Assembly (NCBI GenBank): GCA_030447525.1 | Contig: JAUJOR010000007.1 | Location: 1-64,000 of the forward strand | Direction: 5' to 3' | DNA from: Chloroflexota bacterium | GTDB taxonomy: Bacteria > Chloroflexota > UBA11872 > UBA12225 | DNA length: 64,000 nucleotides | Shown: in pieces, positions 8,711-18,920 of the stretch | Position numbering within the stretch: position 1 is the first letter of the stretch | Layout: the number at the start of each line of letters is the position of its first letter | Translations under genes and position numbers: made by a program | The notes under the pieces: model-generated | Told to the model about the DNA's origin: nothing | The model's input: only the letters and a program-made list of their open reading frames with translations | Database searches by the model: none

Positions 8711-10258
8711 ATGGCTGATCTGACCACCTTGACCGCGCCGGAAGCGCGCCGGCTGCTTGTCCGGCGGGAGATCTCTGCTCGGGAGCTGACCCGGGCGGTG
8801 CTCGACCGCCTCCAGGCGGTGGAGCCAGACGTCCGGGCGTTCATCACCCTGACGGCGGACGAGGCCCTGCAGCAGGCGGGGGGGGCTGACGCGGCCCTGG
8901 GGACACCGGGCGGTGACCCACAGGGGACGCCGCTGCTGACCGGCATTCCCGTGGCCTTGAAAGACCTCTTCTGTACCCGCGGGGTGCAGACCACCAGCGG
9001 CTCCAGGATCCTGGAAGGATTCGTGCCCCCGTTCGATGCCACCGTGGTCGCCCGCCTGCGGGCCGCCGGGGCGGTGTTTGTCGGTAAGACCAACATGGAC
9101 GAGTTCGCCATGGGGTCGTCGACGGAGAGCTCTGGCTTCGGTAAGACGCGCAACCCCTGGGATCTCCAGCGCGTCCCCGGCGGGTCGAGCGGCGGCTCGG
9201 CGGCGGCCGTAGCCGCCGGGGAGTGCCTCCTGGCCTTGGGTACCGACACGGGCGGGTCTATCCGGCAGCCGGCCTCCCTGTGCGGGATCGTGGGGCTGAA
9301 ACCGACCTACGGGCGAGTCTCCCGCTACGGCATGATCGCCTTTGCCTCTTCCCTCGACCAGGCCGGCCCGTTCTCCGTCGGAGTGGAAGGATCGGCCATG
9401 GTTCTACAAGCGGTCGCCGGCCTCGACCCCCTGGACGCCACGAGCGCACCGCAGGCCGTACCGGACTACCTTGCAGGTTTGCCCGGGGGTATCAAGGGGT
9501 TGCGCATCGGCGTGCCCAAGGAATACTTCGTCCCCGGGACGGAGCCGGACGTGGAGCGCCTGGTGCGCGCGGCCATCGCCCAGCTGGCGGCCCTGGGGGC
9601 GGAGGTGGGCGAGGTCTCCCTGCCCTACACGGACTACGGCCTGGCCACCTACTACATCATCGCCCCCGCGGAGGTCAGCTCCAACCTGGCGCGCTACAAC
9701 GGGACGAAGTACGGTCTGGCCGCCCTCGACGAGCCGGAGATGGTCCGGGCCATGGAGCTGACCCGCCAGCGGGGCTTCGGCGACGAGACCAAGCGCCGGA
9801 TCATGCTGGGAACCTATGCCCTCTCGTCCGGCTACTACGACGCCTACTACCTCAAGGCCCAGAAGGTGCGCACCTTGATCAAGGGGGACTTCGACCGGGC
9901 ATTCGAGCGCTTCGACGTCCTGGCCACCCCCACCTCCCCCACCACCGCCTTCAGGCTGGGGGAAAAGACGCAGGACCCGCTGGCGATGTACCTCTCCGAC
10001 GTTTGCACCCTGCCGGTGAACATGGCCGGGCTGCCGGGGATCAACGTCCCGTGTGGCTTCGACGGCGGGGGACTCCCCGTGGGCCTGCAGCTCATCGGGC
10101 GCCCCTTCGATGAGGCGACGCTCTTGCGTGTCGCCTATACCTATGAGCAGTCCACCGACCACCACCGGCGCCGCCCGGGGCGAGAAGTCATGAGCCAGGG
10201 GCCGGGGGTCGACGGCGGTGTTGTCCCGGCCGGGGGGGCACAGGAGACCAGGCGATGA
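8711..10258 (+). CDS. gatA: Glutamyl/aspartyl-tRNA amidotransferase subunit A
   Basis: Amidase-signature subunit that hydrolyses glutamine to release ammonia for tRNA-bound Glu/Asp amidation. The catalytic triad residues are visible: K84 in VALKDLFC, the cis-Ser in GGSSGGS (residues 157-163) and the nucleophile S183 in DTGGSIRQP. The segment [17 protein letters not shown] is typical of GatA and separates it from other amidases. The last 20 or so residues after [11 protein letters not shown] are low complexity. The stop overlaps the next gene by 4 nt (ATGA). Confidence 0.96.
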   Translation: MADLTTLTAPEARRLLVRREISARELTRAVLDRLQAVEPDVRAFITLTADEALQQAGGADAALGTPGGDPQGTPLLTGIPVALKDLFCTRGVQTTSGSRILEGFVPPFDATVVARLRAAGAVFVGKTNMDEFAMGSSTESSGFGKTRNPWDLQRVPGGSSGGSAAAVAAGECLLALGTDTGGSIRQPASLCGIVGLKPTYGRVSRYGMIAFASSLDQAGPFSVGVEGSAMVLQAVAGLDPLDATSAPQAVPDYLAGLPGGIKGLRIGVPKEYFVPGTEPDVERLVRAAIAQLAALGAEVGEVSLPYTDYGLATYYIIAPAEVSSNLARYNGTKYGLAALDEPEMVRAMELTRQRGFGDETKRRIMLGTYALSSGYYDAYYLKAQKVRTLIKGDFDRAFERFDVLATPTSPTTAFRLGEKTQDPLAMYLSDVCTLPVNMAGLPGINVPCGFDGGGLPVGLQLIGRPFDEATLLRVAYTYEQSTDHHRRRPGREVMSQGPGVDGGVVPAGGAQETRR

Positions 10259-11475
10259 AGACCGACGCCAGCCCTCCGGCCCCGACTGCGGCGCCGCGCC
10301 GTGATCCAGTGGCCAGGCGCGTGCGGGAGGTGCCGGCGTCCGGTATCCGCCGCTTCTTCGACATCATCAACACGATGCAGGATGTGATCTCCCTGGGAGT
10401 GGGGGAGCCGGACTTCGTCACACCCCTGCACATCCGGCAGGCCGGCATCCGCTCTCTGCAGGAGGGTCACACCTCCTATACCTCCAACTTCGGATCCCTG
10501 GAGCTGCGCCGGGCCATCGCCCGGCAGCTGGAGGGCCTCTACGGCGTGAGCTACGACCCGCAGGACGAGATCATCGTCACCGCCGGCGTCAGCGAGGCCC
10601 TCGACCTGGCGGTGCGGGCCACCGTGGATCCCGGGGACGAGGTGATCGTCCCTGAGCCGTCCTACGTTTCCTACGCCCCCTGTGTCGTCTTCGCCGGCGG
10701 GGTGCCGGTGATGGTGCCGACGACGGCCGACCAGGGCTTCGCCATCACTGCCCGCCAGGTAGCGGCCTCGATCACGCCGCGGACAAAGGCGGTGCTCTTG
10801 GGCTACCCCAACAATCCCACCGGAACGGCCGTCTCGCGCCAGGAGCTGGCGGCCATCGTCCGCCTGGCCGTTGAGCACGACCTCCTGCTGTACTCGGACG
10901 AGATCTACGCCCGGCTGGTCTACGACGATTGGGAGCACACCTGCGTCGCCGCCCTCCCGGGGGCTCGGGAGCGCACCGTCTTGCTCAACGGCTGCTCCAA
11001 GAGCTACGCCATGACCGGGTGGCGGATCGGCTACGCCGCCGCGCCGGGGGAGATCCTGGAAGCGATGATGAAGGTGCACCAGTACGGCCTGCTCTGTGCC
11101 CCCACCATGTCCCAGTTCGCCGCCATAGAGGCCATCGAGCGCGGCGAGGCGGCCGTGGAGGCCATGGTGGAGGAATATGCCCGCCGGCGGGCGATGTTCG
11201 TGGACGGCCTGAACCGTCTCGGGCTGGCCTGCGCCCGCCCCCAGGGGGCTTTTTACGCCTTCCCGTCGATTACCGCCACGGGGCTCACCAGCGAGGCCTT
11301 CGCCGAGCGGCTCCTCTACGAGGAGCGGGTGGCCGTCGTGCCGGGGAGCGCGTTCGGCCCCAGCGGGGAGGGACACGTGCGCATGTGCTACGCCACGGCG
11401 TATGAAAAGCTCGAGGAGGCCCTGGGGCGCATCGGGCACTTTCTTGAGGGAGTGACGCGAGGGCAGGGGCGATGA
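10255..11475 (+). CDS. Class I/II PLP-dependent aminotransferase
   Basis: Fold-type I aminotransferase of the aspartate/aromatic group (406 aa). The PLP-binding lysine is K249 in [16 protein letters not shown]. The substrate carboxylate and cofactor region is YPNNPTGT, and [12 protein letters not shown] supplies the aspartate that contacts the pyridine nitrogen. It resembles PatA, acetyl-diaminopimelate or broad aromatic aminotransferases; sequence alone does not decide. It is embedded in the gat operon with ATGA overlaps on both sides, so it is co-translated with GatA and GatB, though a direct link to tRNA amidation is not known. Confidence 0.92.
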   Translation: MKTDASPPAPTAAPRRDPVARRVREVPASGIRRFFDIINTMQDVISLGVGEPDFVTPLHIRQAGIRSLQEGHTSYTSNFGSLELRRAIARQLEGLYGVSYDPQDEIIVTAGVSEALDLAVRATVDPGDEVIVPEPSYVSYAPCVVFAGGVPVMVPTTADQGFAITARQVAASITPRTKAVLLGYPNNPTGTAVSRQELAAIVRLAVEHDLLLYSDEIYARLVYDDWEHTCVAALPGARERTVLLNGCSKSYAMTGWRIGYAAAPGEILEAMMKVHQYGLLCAPTMSQFAAIEAIERGEAAVEAMVEEYARRRAMFVDGLNRLGLACARPQGAFYAFPSITATGLTSEAFAERLLYEERVAVVPGSAFGPSGEGHVRMCYATAYEKLEEALGRIGHFLEGVTRGQGR

Positions 11476-13005
11476 CGCAGCTAGTGGAGCGCTCCACGGG
11501 GACGGCGCCGGTCACGGACTACGAGCCGGTGATCGGGCTGGAGGTACATGCCCAGCTCCTCACCGAGTCCAAGATGTTTTGTGGCTGCAGCGCCAGGTAT
11601 GCCGGGGCAGCCCCCAACACCCTGGTCTGCCCCATCTGCCTGGGTATGCCCGGCGTGCTCCCGGTGATCAACGAGCGGGCCGTGGAATACACCATCCTGA
11701 CCGCCCTGGCCCTGGGCTGTGACATCCCGGAGTACTCTAAGTTCGACCGAAAGAACTACAACTACCCCGATCTGATGAAGGGGTACCAGATCTCGCAGTT
11801 CGATCTCCCGCTCTCGCAAGGGGGCTGGCTGGAGGTCCCCGATCCCGCCGACCCGGGGAGGGTGCGGCGCCTCGGCGTCACCCGCGTGCACCTGGAGGCT
11901 CGGCGTCACCCGCGTGCACCTGGAGGAAGACACCGCCAATCTCAAGCACGTGCGCGACGCCACCGGCGAGACGTACAGCCTGATGGACGTCAACCGCTCC
12001 GGCGTGGCCTTGATGGAGATCGTCGGCGAGCCGGATATCCGGTCACCTGAGGAGGCCGGGGCCTGCCTGCGTGAGCTGCGCGCCATTCTGCGCTACATCG
12101 GCGTCTCCAGCGCCAACATGGAGGAAGGGGCCTTCCGCTGCGATGCCAACGTCTCGCTGCGCCCCCGCGGCGCACAGACCTACGGCGCCAAGGTGGAAGT
12201 CAAGAACATGAACTCCTTCCGCTCGGTGGTGCGGGCCCTCTCCTATGAGATCGCCCGCCAGACGGAGGTGCTGCGCAGCGGCGGGCGCATCGTCCAGGAG
12301 ACGCGGGGCTGGGTGGAAGAGCGCGGGGTGACCGTCTCGCAGCGCAGCAAGGAAGCGGCCCATGACTACCGCTATTTCCCTGAGCCGGACCTGCCCCCCC
12401 TCTTCCTGGACCCCACCTGGGTGGCGGAGATCCGCGCCCGACTCCCGGAGCTGCCCGGGCCGAAGCGCACACGGTTCATGGCCGAGTACCGCCTCTCCGC
12501 GGAGGAGGCGGCCACGCTGACGGACTCCCGTGCCCTGGCCGACTTCTACGAGGAAGCGGTACGTCAGGGGGCCGGCCCCAGGGCAGCGGCCAACTGGATG
12601 CTCCGGGACGTGTTGCGCCTGCTCAATACCTCGGGGACGTCCATCGACGGGAGCAAGCTCACCCCGGGGCACCTTGCCGGGCTGATAGCCCTCCTTGACG
12701 ACGGCCGGTTGAGCGTGCGCAGCGCGCCGGAAGTGTTGGAGGAAGTCTTCCGTACCGGGGCTTCCCCGGAGGCGGTGATGCAGGGGCGGGGCCTGGAGCA
12801 GGTGAGCGATAGCGGCGCCCTGGAGGCCGTGGTGGCGCAGGTGCTGGCGGACGGGCGCAACGGGCGGGCCATCGCCGACTACCGGGCCGGCAAAGGGGCG
12901 GCCATGGGCTTCCTCGTGGGGGCGGTGATGAAGCAGACCCGCGGCACGGCCAACCCCGGCCTGGTCAAGGAGCTGCTGGCACAAAAGCTCGACGCCGGGG
13001 GCTAA
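11472..13005 (+). pseudogene. gatB: Glutamyl/aspartyl-tRNA amidotransferase subunit B, split by a 28-bp tandem duplication
   Basis: GatB binds and activates the misacylated tRNA and receives ammonia from GatA. The N-terminal part ([20 protein letters not shown] and CPICLGMPG with zinc-binding cysteines, [20 protein letters not shown]) reads from the ATG at 11472 to about 11898. The rest ([29 protein letters not shown], then the YqeY-like C-terminal domain) reads in another frame to 13005. The cause is a perfect 28-bp tandem duplication at 11871-11926. Removing one copy gives a continuous 501-residue protein of normal length. As GatB should be essential in a gatCAB-dependent organism, this is either an assembly error, a very recent lesion or a case with another gatB copy. 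Confidence 0.93.
11871..11926. repeat. Perfect 28-bp tandem duplication inside gatB
   Basis: Copies lie at 11871-11898 and 11899-11926 with no mismatch and no spacer. Because 28 is 3n+1 the duplication shifts the reading frame. Confidence 0.97.
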
Positions 13006-13032
13006 CCCCACGCGCCTCCGGCTCCAAGAGTT

Positions 13033-14400
13033 GTGGTTCCACCAGCCGCCCGGCGCCAGCCCCACCCCCAGCCGGGCCGCGCCCCTCACGGTCCACCCCA
13101 GCTCGAGCCCGAGCTGGAGGTCACCCTCCACGGCGTCGCCCACGGGGGGGAGGCGGTTGGGCGGGCGGGAGACGTAGTCACGTTCGTCGGCTATGCCCTG
13201 CCGGGGGAGCGTGTCCGCCTGCGGGTCACCGAGGCCCGGCCCCGCTACGTGCGCGGGCGCCCCATGGCCCTCTTGGAGGGGGCGCCGGAGCGTGTTTCCC
13301 CACCTTGCCCCATCTTCGCTCTCTGCGGGGGCTGCCACTGGCAGCACGCCCCCTACGCCATGCAGCTCCAGTTCAAGAGCGACATCCTGCGGGATCAGCT
13401 GGAGCGAGTGGGCAGGTTTTCTGCGCCACGGGTTGAGCCGGCGCTCCCCTCGCCCAGGGAGTGGCATTATCGGAATACGGTGCAGCTGATCCCCGGATCA
13501 GGCCCGGGGGAGGGGTCACGTCGCCTCCAGTTCCAGCGCGCCCAGTCCCACGACCCGGTGCCCGTGGAGCATTGCTACATCTCCGATCGACTGATCAATC
13601 AAGCGATCCAGGATATCCCCTGGGCGGCACTCGAATCTTCCACCTGGGCGGGTCTATCGGCGGTGGAAGTGCGTGTGGTGCCGCAGCAAGCGGCGCAGAT
13701 CACCCTCGCCGGCGCCCGCCCGCCCACCCGTGACGAGGTGGCGCGGCTCGTCGCCGGGGGCCGGGCGGTCCTGCCGGAGCTCTCCGGCGTGCTCTTCTCC
13801 CCTCGGCGCGGGGACGGTGCCGGCCTGCTGTGGGGCGATCCGAGGCTGACATTCGAGCTGGGCGGGGAACGCCTGGAGGTGCCGGCGGGGGCCTTCGTGC
13901 AGGTGAACCTTGGCGCTGCGGATCGCCTGGTAGAGCGGGTGGGGGATTGGCTAGAGCCGGGGGAGGCGGACACCGTGCTGGACGTGTACGCCGGCGTGGG
14001 AACCTTCACCCTCCCACTCGCCCGGCGGGTAGCGGCCGTCCTGGCGGTGGAGTCTTTCCCGCCGGCGGCGCAGGCGCTCTCTGAGAACGCCGCCCGCGCC
14101 GGCCGTACAAACGTGCGCGTCCACCCCCGCCCGGCGGAGGTGGCGCTGCCGGGGCTCAAGGGGGTCATCGACCTGGCCATCCTGGATCCGCCACGGCGGG
14201 GCTGCGCCCCGGAGGTGCTCGCCGCGCTCTCCCGCCTGGCCCCGCGGCGCATCGCCTACGTCTCGTGCGAGCCGAGCACGCTGGCGCGCGACCTGCGCCA
14301 GCTGGCCGGCGCGGGCTACCGCCTGGTGCGCAGCGGCGTCGTCGATCTGTTTCCACAGACCTATCACCTGGAGTCCGTCTCCCTGCTGGAGCGCCGCTAG
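13033..14400 (+). CDS. RNA m5U methyltransferase (RumA/TrmA family) with TRAM domain and 4Fe-4S site
   Basis: SAM-dependent enzyme that methylates C5 of uridine in rRNA or tRNA. A TRAM RNA-binding domain covers roughly residues 27-82 (VTLHGVAHGGEAVGR). Cysteines C92, C98, C101 and C181 fit the 4Fe-4S cluster of RlmD-like enzymes. The SAM site is LDVYAGVGTFTLPLA, and the catalytic nucleophile is C412 in YVSCEPSTLARDL. Length is 455 aa from the GTG at 13033; the first 25 residues are proline-rich and may be untranslated. It follows gatB after 27 nt. Whether the target is 23S rRNA U1939/U747 or tRNA U54 cannot be told. Confidence 0.93.
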   Translation: MVPPAARRQPHPQPGRAPHGPPQLEPELEVTLHGVAHGGEAVGRAGDVVTFVGYALPGERVRLRVTEARPRYVRGRPMALLEGAPERVSPPCPIFALCGGCHWQHAPYAMQLQFKSDILRDQLERVGRFSAPRVEPALPSPREWHYRNTVQLIPGSGPGEGSRRLQFQRAQSHDPVPVEHCYISDRLINQAIQDIPWAALESSTWAGLSAVEVRVVPQQAAQITLAGARPPTRDEVARLVAGGRAVLPELSGVLFSPRRGDGAGLLWGDPRLTFELGGERLEVPAGAFVQVNLGAADRLVERVGDWLEPGEADTVLDVYAGVGTFTLPLARRVAAVLAVESFPPAAQALSENAARAGRTNVRVHPRPAEVALPGLKGVIDLAILDPPRRGCAPEVLAALSRLAPRRIAYVSCEPSTLARDLRQLAGAGYRLVRSGVVDLFPQTYHLESVSLLERR

Positions 14401-14530
14401 CGCTCCTTCGGGGCACGGAGCGGGGGAAGGTCTTGCTCGTCAGATGGCAAACCCACCGCCCCTCAGCCGGTCGGTGCCCCCTGGGGCCTGGAATGGGGCA
14501 GTGGCGGCGGTGATGCGGTGTTGCGCGCCG

Positions 14531-14794
14531 CTACGCGCCGGGGGCGCCCGAGACCGCCTCCATGATGGCATCGTAGACGGTCCGGAAGGAGGCGGCCACG
14601 CCCTGGGCGATGTCCGGGTCCTGGACCAGGTGGCTGCTTTGTGGCCCGGCCACGATGCGTGCGGCGGCGTCGATAATGGCGATCTGCAATTCGGGGGATA
14701 CCGTGGACGCCGGGGGCGTCGGGGTCAGCCGGCGATGATCTTGTCCCGGCTCGTAGGCCGGCCCGCGGGGCGCAAGCTCATTCGTGTCGTTCAT
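14531..14794 (-). CDS. Small uncharacterised protein (87 aa)
   Basis: Not assigned to a family. The first 30 residues are polar and proline-rich. The rest forms two likely amphipathic helices (ELQIAIIDAAARIVAG and VAASFRTVYDAIMEAVS), suggesting a small soluble, possibly oligomeric protein. An AGGG tract lies about 7 nt before the ATG. It sits between the RNA methyltransferase (convergent) and the amidotransferase hydrolase (same strand). Coding is inferred from sensible amino-acid composition compared with the opposite frames. Confidence 0.55.
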   Translation of the reverse strand: MNDTNELAPRGPAYEPGQDHRRLTPTPPASTVSPELQIAIIDAAARIVAGPQSSHLVQDPDIAQGVAASFRTVYDAIMEAVSGAPGA

Positions 14795-14944
14795 GATGTT
14801 GCCCTGGAGCGTTTTTCGGCCGGTGGATAGGTCACGAGAGCGGATTGGGAGGCTGGGAGTGCGGGAGGGAAGGTGAGGCCCGTGCCGGTCATGGAGAGGG
14901 CCTCCGGTCAGGATCCGCAGGCGTGTCTCAGGTGACTCGGCGGG

Positions 14945-15793
14945 TCAGGCAGTGCTGCGCAGCCGGCGCGGGGCGAGTTCGCCGGCGAGCTCGCCTCTCG
15001 CAGCGGCGTCTACCAAGGCCCGGAATAGGCGATGGTGCTCCGGGCGCGTCGCCGCCAGGTGCTCTGGATGCCATTGCACCCCCAAGACAAAGGTGCAGGC
15101 AGGGGCTTCCAGGGCCTCGATCATCCCGTCCGGGGTGTACGCCACGGCGGCGAGGGAGCTAGGGACATCGCGGGCCGCCTGGTGATGAAAGGTGTTGGTC
15201 TCCATCAGGCTGACGCCCGGCTCAGCCAGCACCGTGCTCAAGAGGGAGCCACTCGCGACCTGCACCGCGTGGGTCACAACGTCGCGCGGGGCGCGCTGGC
15301 GGTGCAGGAGACCCTGGGGCCGCTGGGCCGGGAGGTCTTGCCACAGGCTGCCCCCGAGGGCAACGTTGAGCACCTGGCAACCCCGGCAGATGGCCAGGAT
15401 CGGGACGTCACGCCCGACGGCGGCTCGGGCGAGGGGGAGCTCGAAGGCGTCCCGGTCCGGCTCCAGGGCCACTGTCTCGTTGAGCACGGTCTCGCCGTAA
15501 TGCCGGGGATCGACGTCATGTCCCCCGGTGAACAGCAGCCCGTCCATCGTGTCCAGGAGGTCGGCGACTTCCGCGGGACGCGACACCGGTGGCAGCACCA
15601 CCGGCGTCCCCCCGGCGGCGCGGATGGCCGAGAGGTACGCCTCTCCGGCGATGACGAGGGAACTCCCCCCGCTGAGCTGCCGGTGACCCGTGACGCCGAT
15701 CAGGGGGCGGCGAGAGGGCAGGCGCAACTCCGGGTAGCCTGGGAGGCTGGCACTTGCGCCCCTGGCGCCGGACGCGGCGCACTCCCCGTTCAT
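14945..15793 (-). CDS. Class I glutamine amidotransferase-like hydrolase (PuuD / peptidase C26 family)
   Basis: Hydrolase of the gamma-glutamyl-gamma-aminobutyrate hydrolase type, which cleaves gamma-glutamyl amides in the cytoplasm. The triad is visible: nucleophile C136 in LAICRGCQVLNVALGG, with H242 and E244 in GVQWHPEH. LLFTGGHDVDPRHYG near residue 87 is the conserved oxyanion and substrate strand. The residue after CRG is Cys where family members usually have His or Met. Length is 282 aa, but the first 25 residues are unconserved and the start may be internal. It is transcribed divergently from the flippase gene, with 11 bp between the chosen starts. Confidence 0.88.
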   Translation of the reverse strand: MNGECAASGARGASASLPGYPELRLPSRRPLIGVTGHRQLSGGSSLVIAGEAYLSAIRAAGGTPVVLPPVSRPAEVADLLDTMDGLLFTGGHDVDPRHYGETVLNETVALEPDRDAFELPLARAAVGRDVPILAICRGCQVLNVALGGSLWQDLPAQRPQGLLHRQRAPRDVVTHAVQVASGSLLSTVLAEPGVSLMETNTFHHQAARDVPSSLAAVAYTPDGMIEALEAPACTFVLGVQWHPEHLAATRPEHHRLFRALVDAAARGELAGELAPRRLRSTA

Positions 15794-15804
15794 TCTTCAC
15801 GGCC

Positions 15805-17496
15805 ATGATAACTGAGACGGGAGGTACGGCGCGCCGGCCGGAGCCCGCGGGCGCAGCGGCGTTCGGGAGTGGGAGGGGAGGACGGTGCGAGGGAGGGGCC
15901 AGGGGGGACTCAAGCCCTGTCCCGCCGCCAGGTCTGCCTGAGTCCGGCGCCCCGGGCAGCGCCCGGCGGGTGGCGCGCAACTCCCTGGTGCCCCTGGGGG
16001 CGAACCTGATCGGCCGGGCCACGGCCATTGTCATGGCCGTGGTCATGGCCCGCACCCTGGGGGCTGCCGGTACCGGCCTGTACGCCGTGGCGGTCAATCT
16101 GTGGCTCTACGCCTCCATCATCGCCGACTTCGGCCTGGGAACCTGGCTGACACGGGAGGTAGCCCGACGTCCGGACGAGGCCCGGCAGGCGGTGAGCGAC
16201 GCCCTGGGGCTACGCCTGCTCCTCTCTGGGCTGGCCCTCCCCGCGCTCCTGCTGGCCGCCCTGATCGCCGGCTACGTCCAGGGGGGAGCGCCTGACGTGA
16301 CCCTGCTGGTCACCGTAGCCTTGCTCGGTATGGGGCTCCTGCCGGGCGCCTTGAGCGCCGCCGGGAGCGCCCTGTTCAATGCCCACGAAGAGATGATCTT
16401 CCCGGCGGCGGTGCAGCTTGCCGGCGCCGCCCTGACCACGGCCGCGGGAGCCACGGCGCTGCTCCTGGGCTTTGACCTCATCGCCCTGGGCTGGGTCTCC
16501 CTGGCCACCAATCTCCTGACGGCGGCCGTGTTCGTCGTGGCCACCCGGCGGCGCTTCTTTCCCCTCCGCGCCACGCTGCACCCCGCACGCCACCGCCGCC
16601 TGGCGCGTGAGGCCTGGCCCTTGATGCTCAACAGCCTCTTGAACAACGTCTTTTTTCGCTTCGACGTGCAGGTGCTGCAGAGCAAGGGCAGCGCTGTGGT
16701 GGGCTACTACACCAACGCCTACAAGGTGATCGACGCCGCCGGCGCCGTCCCCAGCAGCTTTATCCTGGCCCTTTTTCCCCTCCTTTCCCGGCGCGCCGCC
16801 GAGGAGGCTCCAACGAGGACCTCCCCGCCGGAGGGACGCCGAACGGATGAAGTCTCAGGGGCACAGACCCCGATGGCCGGGGGGGGTGACGGCCTGGGGC
16901 GCGTCTACCGCCTGGCGCTCAAGCTCCTCCTGGTGGTGGCCTGGCCGGCGGCCGTGCTGGTGACGTTCCTGGCCCAAGACCTCGTCCGGCTGGCCTTTGG
17001 CGCCGACTTCTTACCCCACGCGGCGGTGGCCCTGCGCCTTCTGATCTGGTTCTTGCCCTTGAGCTGCCTGAACGGCTTGACCCAGTACGTCCTCATCGCC
17101 CTCGGCCGGCAGCAATGGATCACCCTGGCCTTCACCGTAGCCGCCGTGTTCAACGTGGTGGCCAACGTGGCGCTGATCCCGCGCTACAGTTACGTCGCCG
17201 CCGCCGGCGTGACCATCGCCTCAGAGGTGGTGCTTCTTGTCCCGTTCCTGCTGGCCTTGCATGGCCGGGTGGCGCTGCTTCCCGCGCTGGGCGCCGCCCT
17301 GCACCCGCTCCCGGCGGCCCTGGGGATGGGACTGCTCCTATGGGGCCCTACGGGGCTGGCCGCCCAACCGCCCCTGGTGGCGGCCCCCGCCGCCCTGGCC
17401 GTGTACCTGGCGCTGTTGGCAGGGACGATGGTCTTCGACCGCACCGAGCGCCGCGTGTTGATCAGCCTCTTGCCCATCCCCTCCCGGCGGGGGTAG
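15805..17496 (+). CDS. Polysaccharide flippase (MOP/Wzx-like superfamily)
   Basis: Integral membrane protein of the oligosaccharidyl-lipid/polysaccharide exporter group, expected to flip lipid-linked sugar units across the membrane. About 12-14 hydrophobic helices follow a charged, glycine-rich N-terminal tail of about 55 residues. Characteristic features are NSLVPLGANLIGRATAIVMAV with LGAAGTGLYAVA, then NSLLNNVFFRFDVQVL and YYTNAYKVIDAAGAVP. A 45-residue hydrophilic loop (near 16800-16895) is unusually long. ATG at 15805 is chosen because the upstream ATG at 15754 would lie inside the divergent hydrolase gene. Its polysaccharide role fits the four glycosyltransferase genes that follow on the other strand. 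Confidence 0.9.
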   Translation: MITETGGTARRPEPAGAAAFGSGRGGRCEGGARGDSSPVPPPGLPESGAPGSARRVARNSLVPLGANLIGRATAIVMAVVMARTLGAAGTGLYAVAVNLWLYASIIADFGLGTWLTREVARRPDEARQAVSDALGLRLLLSGLALPALLLAALIAGYVQGGAPDVTLLVTVALLGMGLLPGALSAAGSALFNAHEEMIFPAAVQLAGAALTTAAGATALLLGFDLIALGWVSLATNLLTAAVFVVATRRRFFPLRATLHPARHRRLAREAWPLMLNSLLNNVFFRFDVQVLQSKGSAVVGYYTNAYKVIDAAGAVPSSFILALFPLLSRRAAEEAPTRTSPPEGRRTDEVSGAQTPMAGGGDGLGRVYRLALKLLLVVAWPAAVLVTFLAQDLVRLAFGADFLPHAAVALRLLIWFLPLSCLNGLTQYVLIALGRQQWITLAFTVAAVFNVVANVALIPRYSYVAAAGVTIASEVVLLVPFLLALHGRVALLPALGAALHPLPAALGMGLLLWGPTGLAAQPPLVAAPAALAVYLALLAGTMVFDRTERRVLISLLPIPSRRG

Positions 17497-17626
17497 GTGG
17501 ATCAGCACCGGTAGAGCCGCCGCACGGCCGGCTATGAAGCGCCCTTCGGAGTGGCGCACAAACGCCTACTGTATTGCTGCCAGCGTCCTATTCCTACCGC
17601 GTCTGGAGGGACGGGCCCGCATAGGT

Positions 17627-18919
17627 TTAGCCGTGTCCGCCGCGGTCAGCCAGGACCCTGCGGTAGAGGGCTTCGGTCTGCGCCGTCACCTCGGGCCAGG
17701 AGAAGCGGGTGGCGTAGCGGGCCCCGGCCAGCCCCAACGCCCGGCGCCGTACCGGATCGTCCAATAGAGTTCGCATGGCAGCGGCCAGGGTGGCCGCGTC
17801 CGCCAGGGGGACGACCCGGGCGGCCGGGCCGATGCCGGCATCGGCCGGGGCCGTCGTCACCACCGGCAGCCCCTGCGACCAGGCGGCGAGGATGCTCGTG
17901 CGGCGCAGCGACGCTCCGTCCCGGAAGGGGAGCACGGCGACGTCCAGGCAGCGCAGCCAGCCGGCCACCGTCGCCGGCGGGCCAAAGCCCGTCCAATGGA
18001 CGCGCCCGGCCAGCCCCAGGGCGCCAATCTGCCGGCGCACCTCCGCCAGGTACACCGCGTTGGTGGGGTCGGACGCCCCTGCAGGGTCGCCGATCATCAA
18101 CAGGTGCAGGTCACGCCCCTCGCCGGCCAACTGGGCGACGGCGCCGACCAGGGCATCGACCGCCTTGCTGCGGTTGATAAAGCCGAAATGCCCGGCCAGG
18201 GAGGCGCCGGCGGGGATGCCGAGACGGGCGCGCCAGGCGCCAGGATCGAAGTCCGGCGGCGGGGGCGTGTCCAGGCTATTTCCCAGGGGGACGTGGGCGA
18301 TCGCCGGGGGGCGGGGCAGCGGGCGCGTCCACTCCGCCAAGCGGCGCACGTCCTCGGCGGCGGCGGCGATCGCTCCCTGCGACGCTCGTGCCAGGTGACG
18401 CACGGCCAGCTGGCGCAGCGCCCCGGCCTTGGGGAAGAGGTAGGGGACGCGCAGGTCGTGGAAGGTGGTGACTACGGCCGGGGGGCCCGTTCTTCGGCCA
18501 TCCCCGGCCCCGCCGCCGGGGTGGACCCTCGCCAGCCAGCCGGGGAGGAGGTTGATCGCCGGGTGCAGGGCGTAGGCCCCCGTCTGGTACTGGATGTGGA
18601 GCACGTCCCAGGCCCCCCGCCGGGCCAGCCGCGGTAGGGTGGCCAGGATGCGCCAGTCCCATCGGGAGATGGCCCGCCACACCTCCGGCTGCGGCAGACC
18701 GCCGGGGCCTCCGGCCCCCCCGGCGCCAGGACGGCTGTGGACGGCCGTCGTCACTACCTGCACCATGTGCCCGCGGGCCGTCAGCTCGCCGGCCAGGCGA
18801 CAGGTGTGGTCGCCGACACCCCCCACGTCCGGTGGGTACTCGCCGCTGACCAGGCCGACGCGCAGCACGCCCTGGCGGGCCGAGGCTCGGGCGTCCACCC
18901 TATGCCCTCCAACGTCCAT
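17627..18919 (-). CDS. Glycosyltransferase, GT4 family (GT-B fold)
   Basis: Retaining GT-B glycosyltransferase that should add a sugar from an activated donor to a growing surface glycan. The N-terminal acceptor domain has SGEYPPDVGGVGDHT and ARGHMVQVV; HIQYQTGAYALHPA and TTFHDLRVPYLF follow. The donor domain shows FGFINRSKAVDALV, LLMIGDPAGASDP, VHWTGFGP, DVAVLPFRDGASLRRTSILAAWSQGLPVV and the C-terminal helix region. The ATG at 18919 is preferred; a GTG at 18946 is possible but would place the 9-bp inverted repeat at 18921-18954 inside the gene. Last gene of the minus-strand glycosyltransferase group, separated from the others by about 330 bp. Confidence 0.9.
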   Translation of the reverse strand: MDVGGHRVDARASARQGVLRVGLVSGEYPPDVGGVGDHTCRLAGELTARGHMVQVVTTAVHSRPGAGGAGGPGGLPQPEVWRAISRWDWRILATLPRLARRGAWDVLHIQYQTGAYALHPAINLLPGWLARVHPGGGAGDGRRTGPPAVVTTFHDLRVPYLFPKAGALRQLAVRHLARASQGAIAAAAEDVRRLAEWTRPLPRPPAIAHVPLGNSLDTPPPPDFDPGAWRARLGIPAGASLAGHFGFINRSKAVDALVGAVAQLAGEGRDLHLLMIGDPAGASDPTNAVYLAEVRRQIGALGLAGRVHWTGFGPPATVAGWLRCLDVAVLPFRDGASLRRTSILAAWSQGLPVVTTAPADAGIGPAARVVPLADAATLAAAMRTLLDDPVRRRALGLAGARYATRFSWPEVTAQTEALYRRVLADRGGHG

Positions 18920-18920
18920 T

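Noticed and set aside
12043..13467. A 474-codon minus-strand frame opposite gatB
   Set aside because: Histidine/glycine/arginine-rich antisense shadow of a GC-rich gene, with no motif.
14401..14422. CGCTCC/GGAGCG hairpin after the RNA methyltransferase as a terminator
   Set aside because: Only a 6-bp stem with a 10-nt loop and no T-run.
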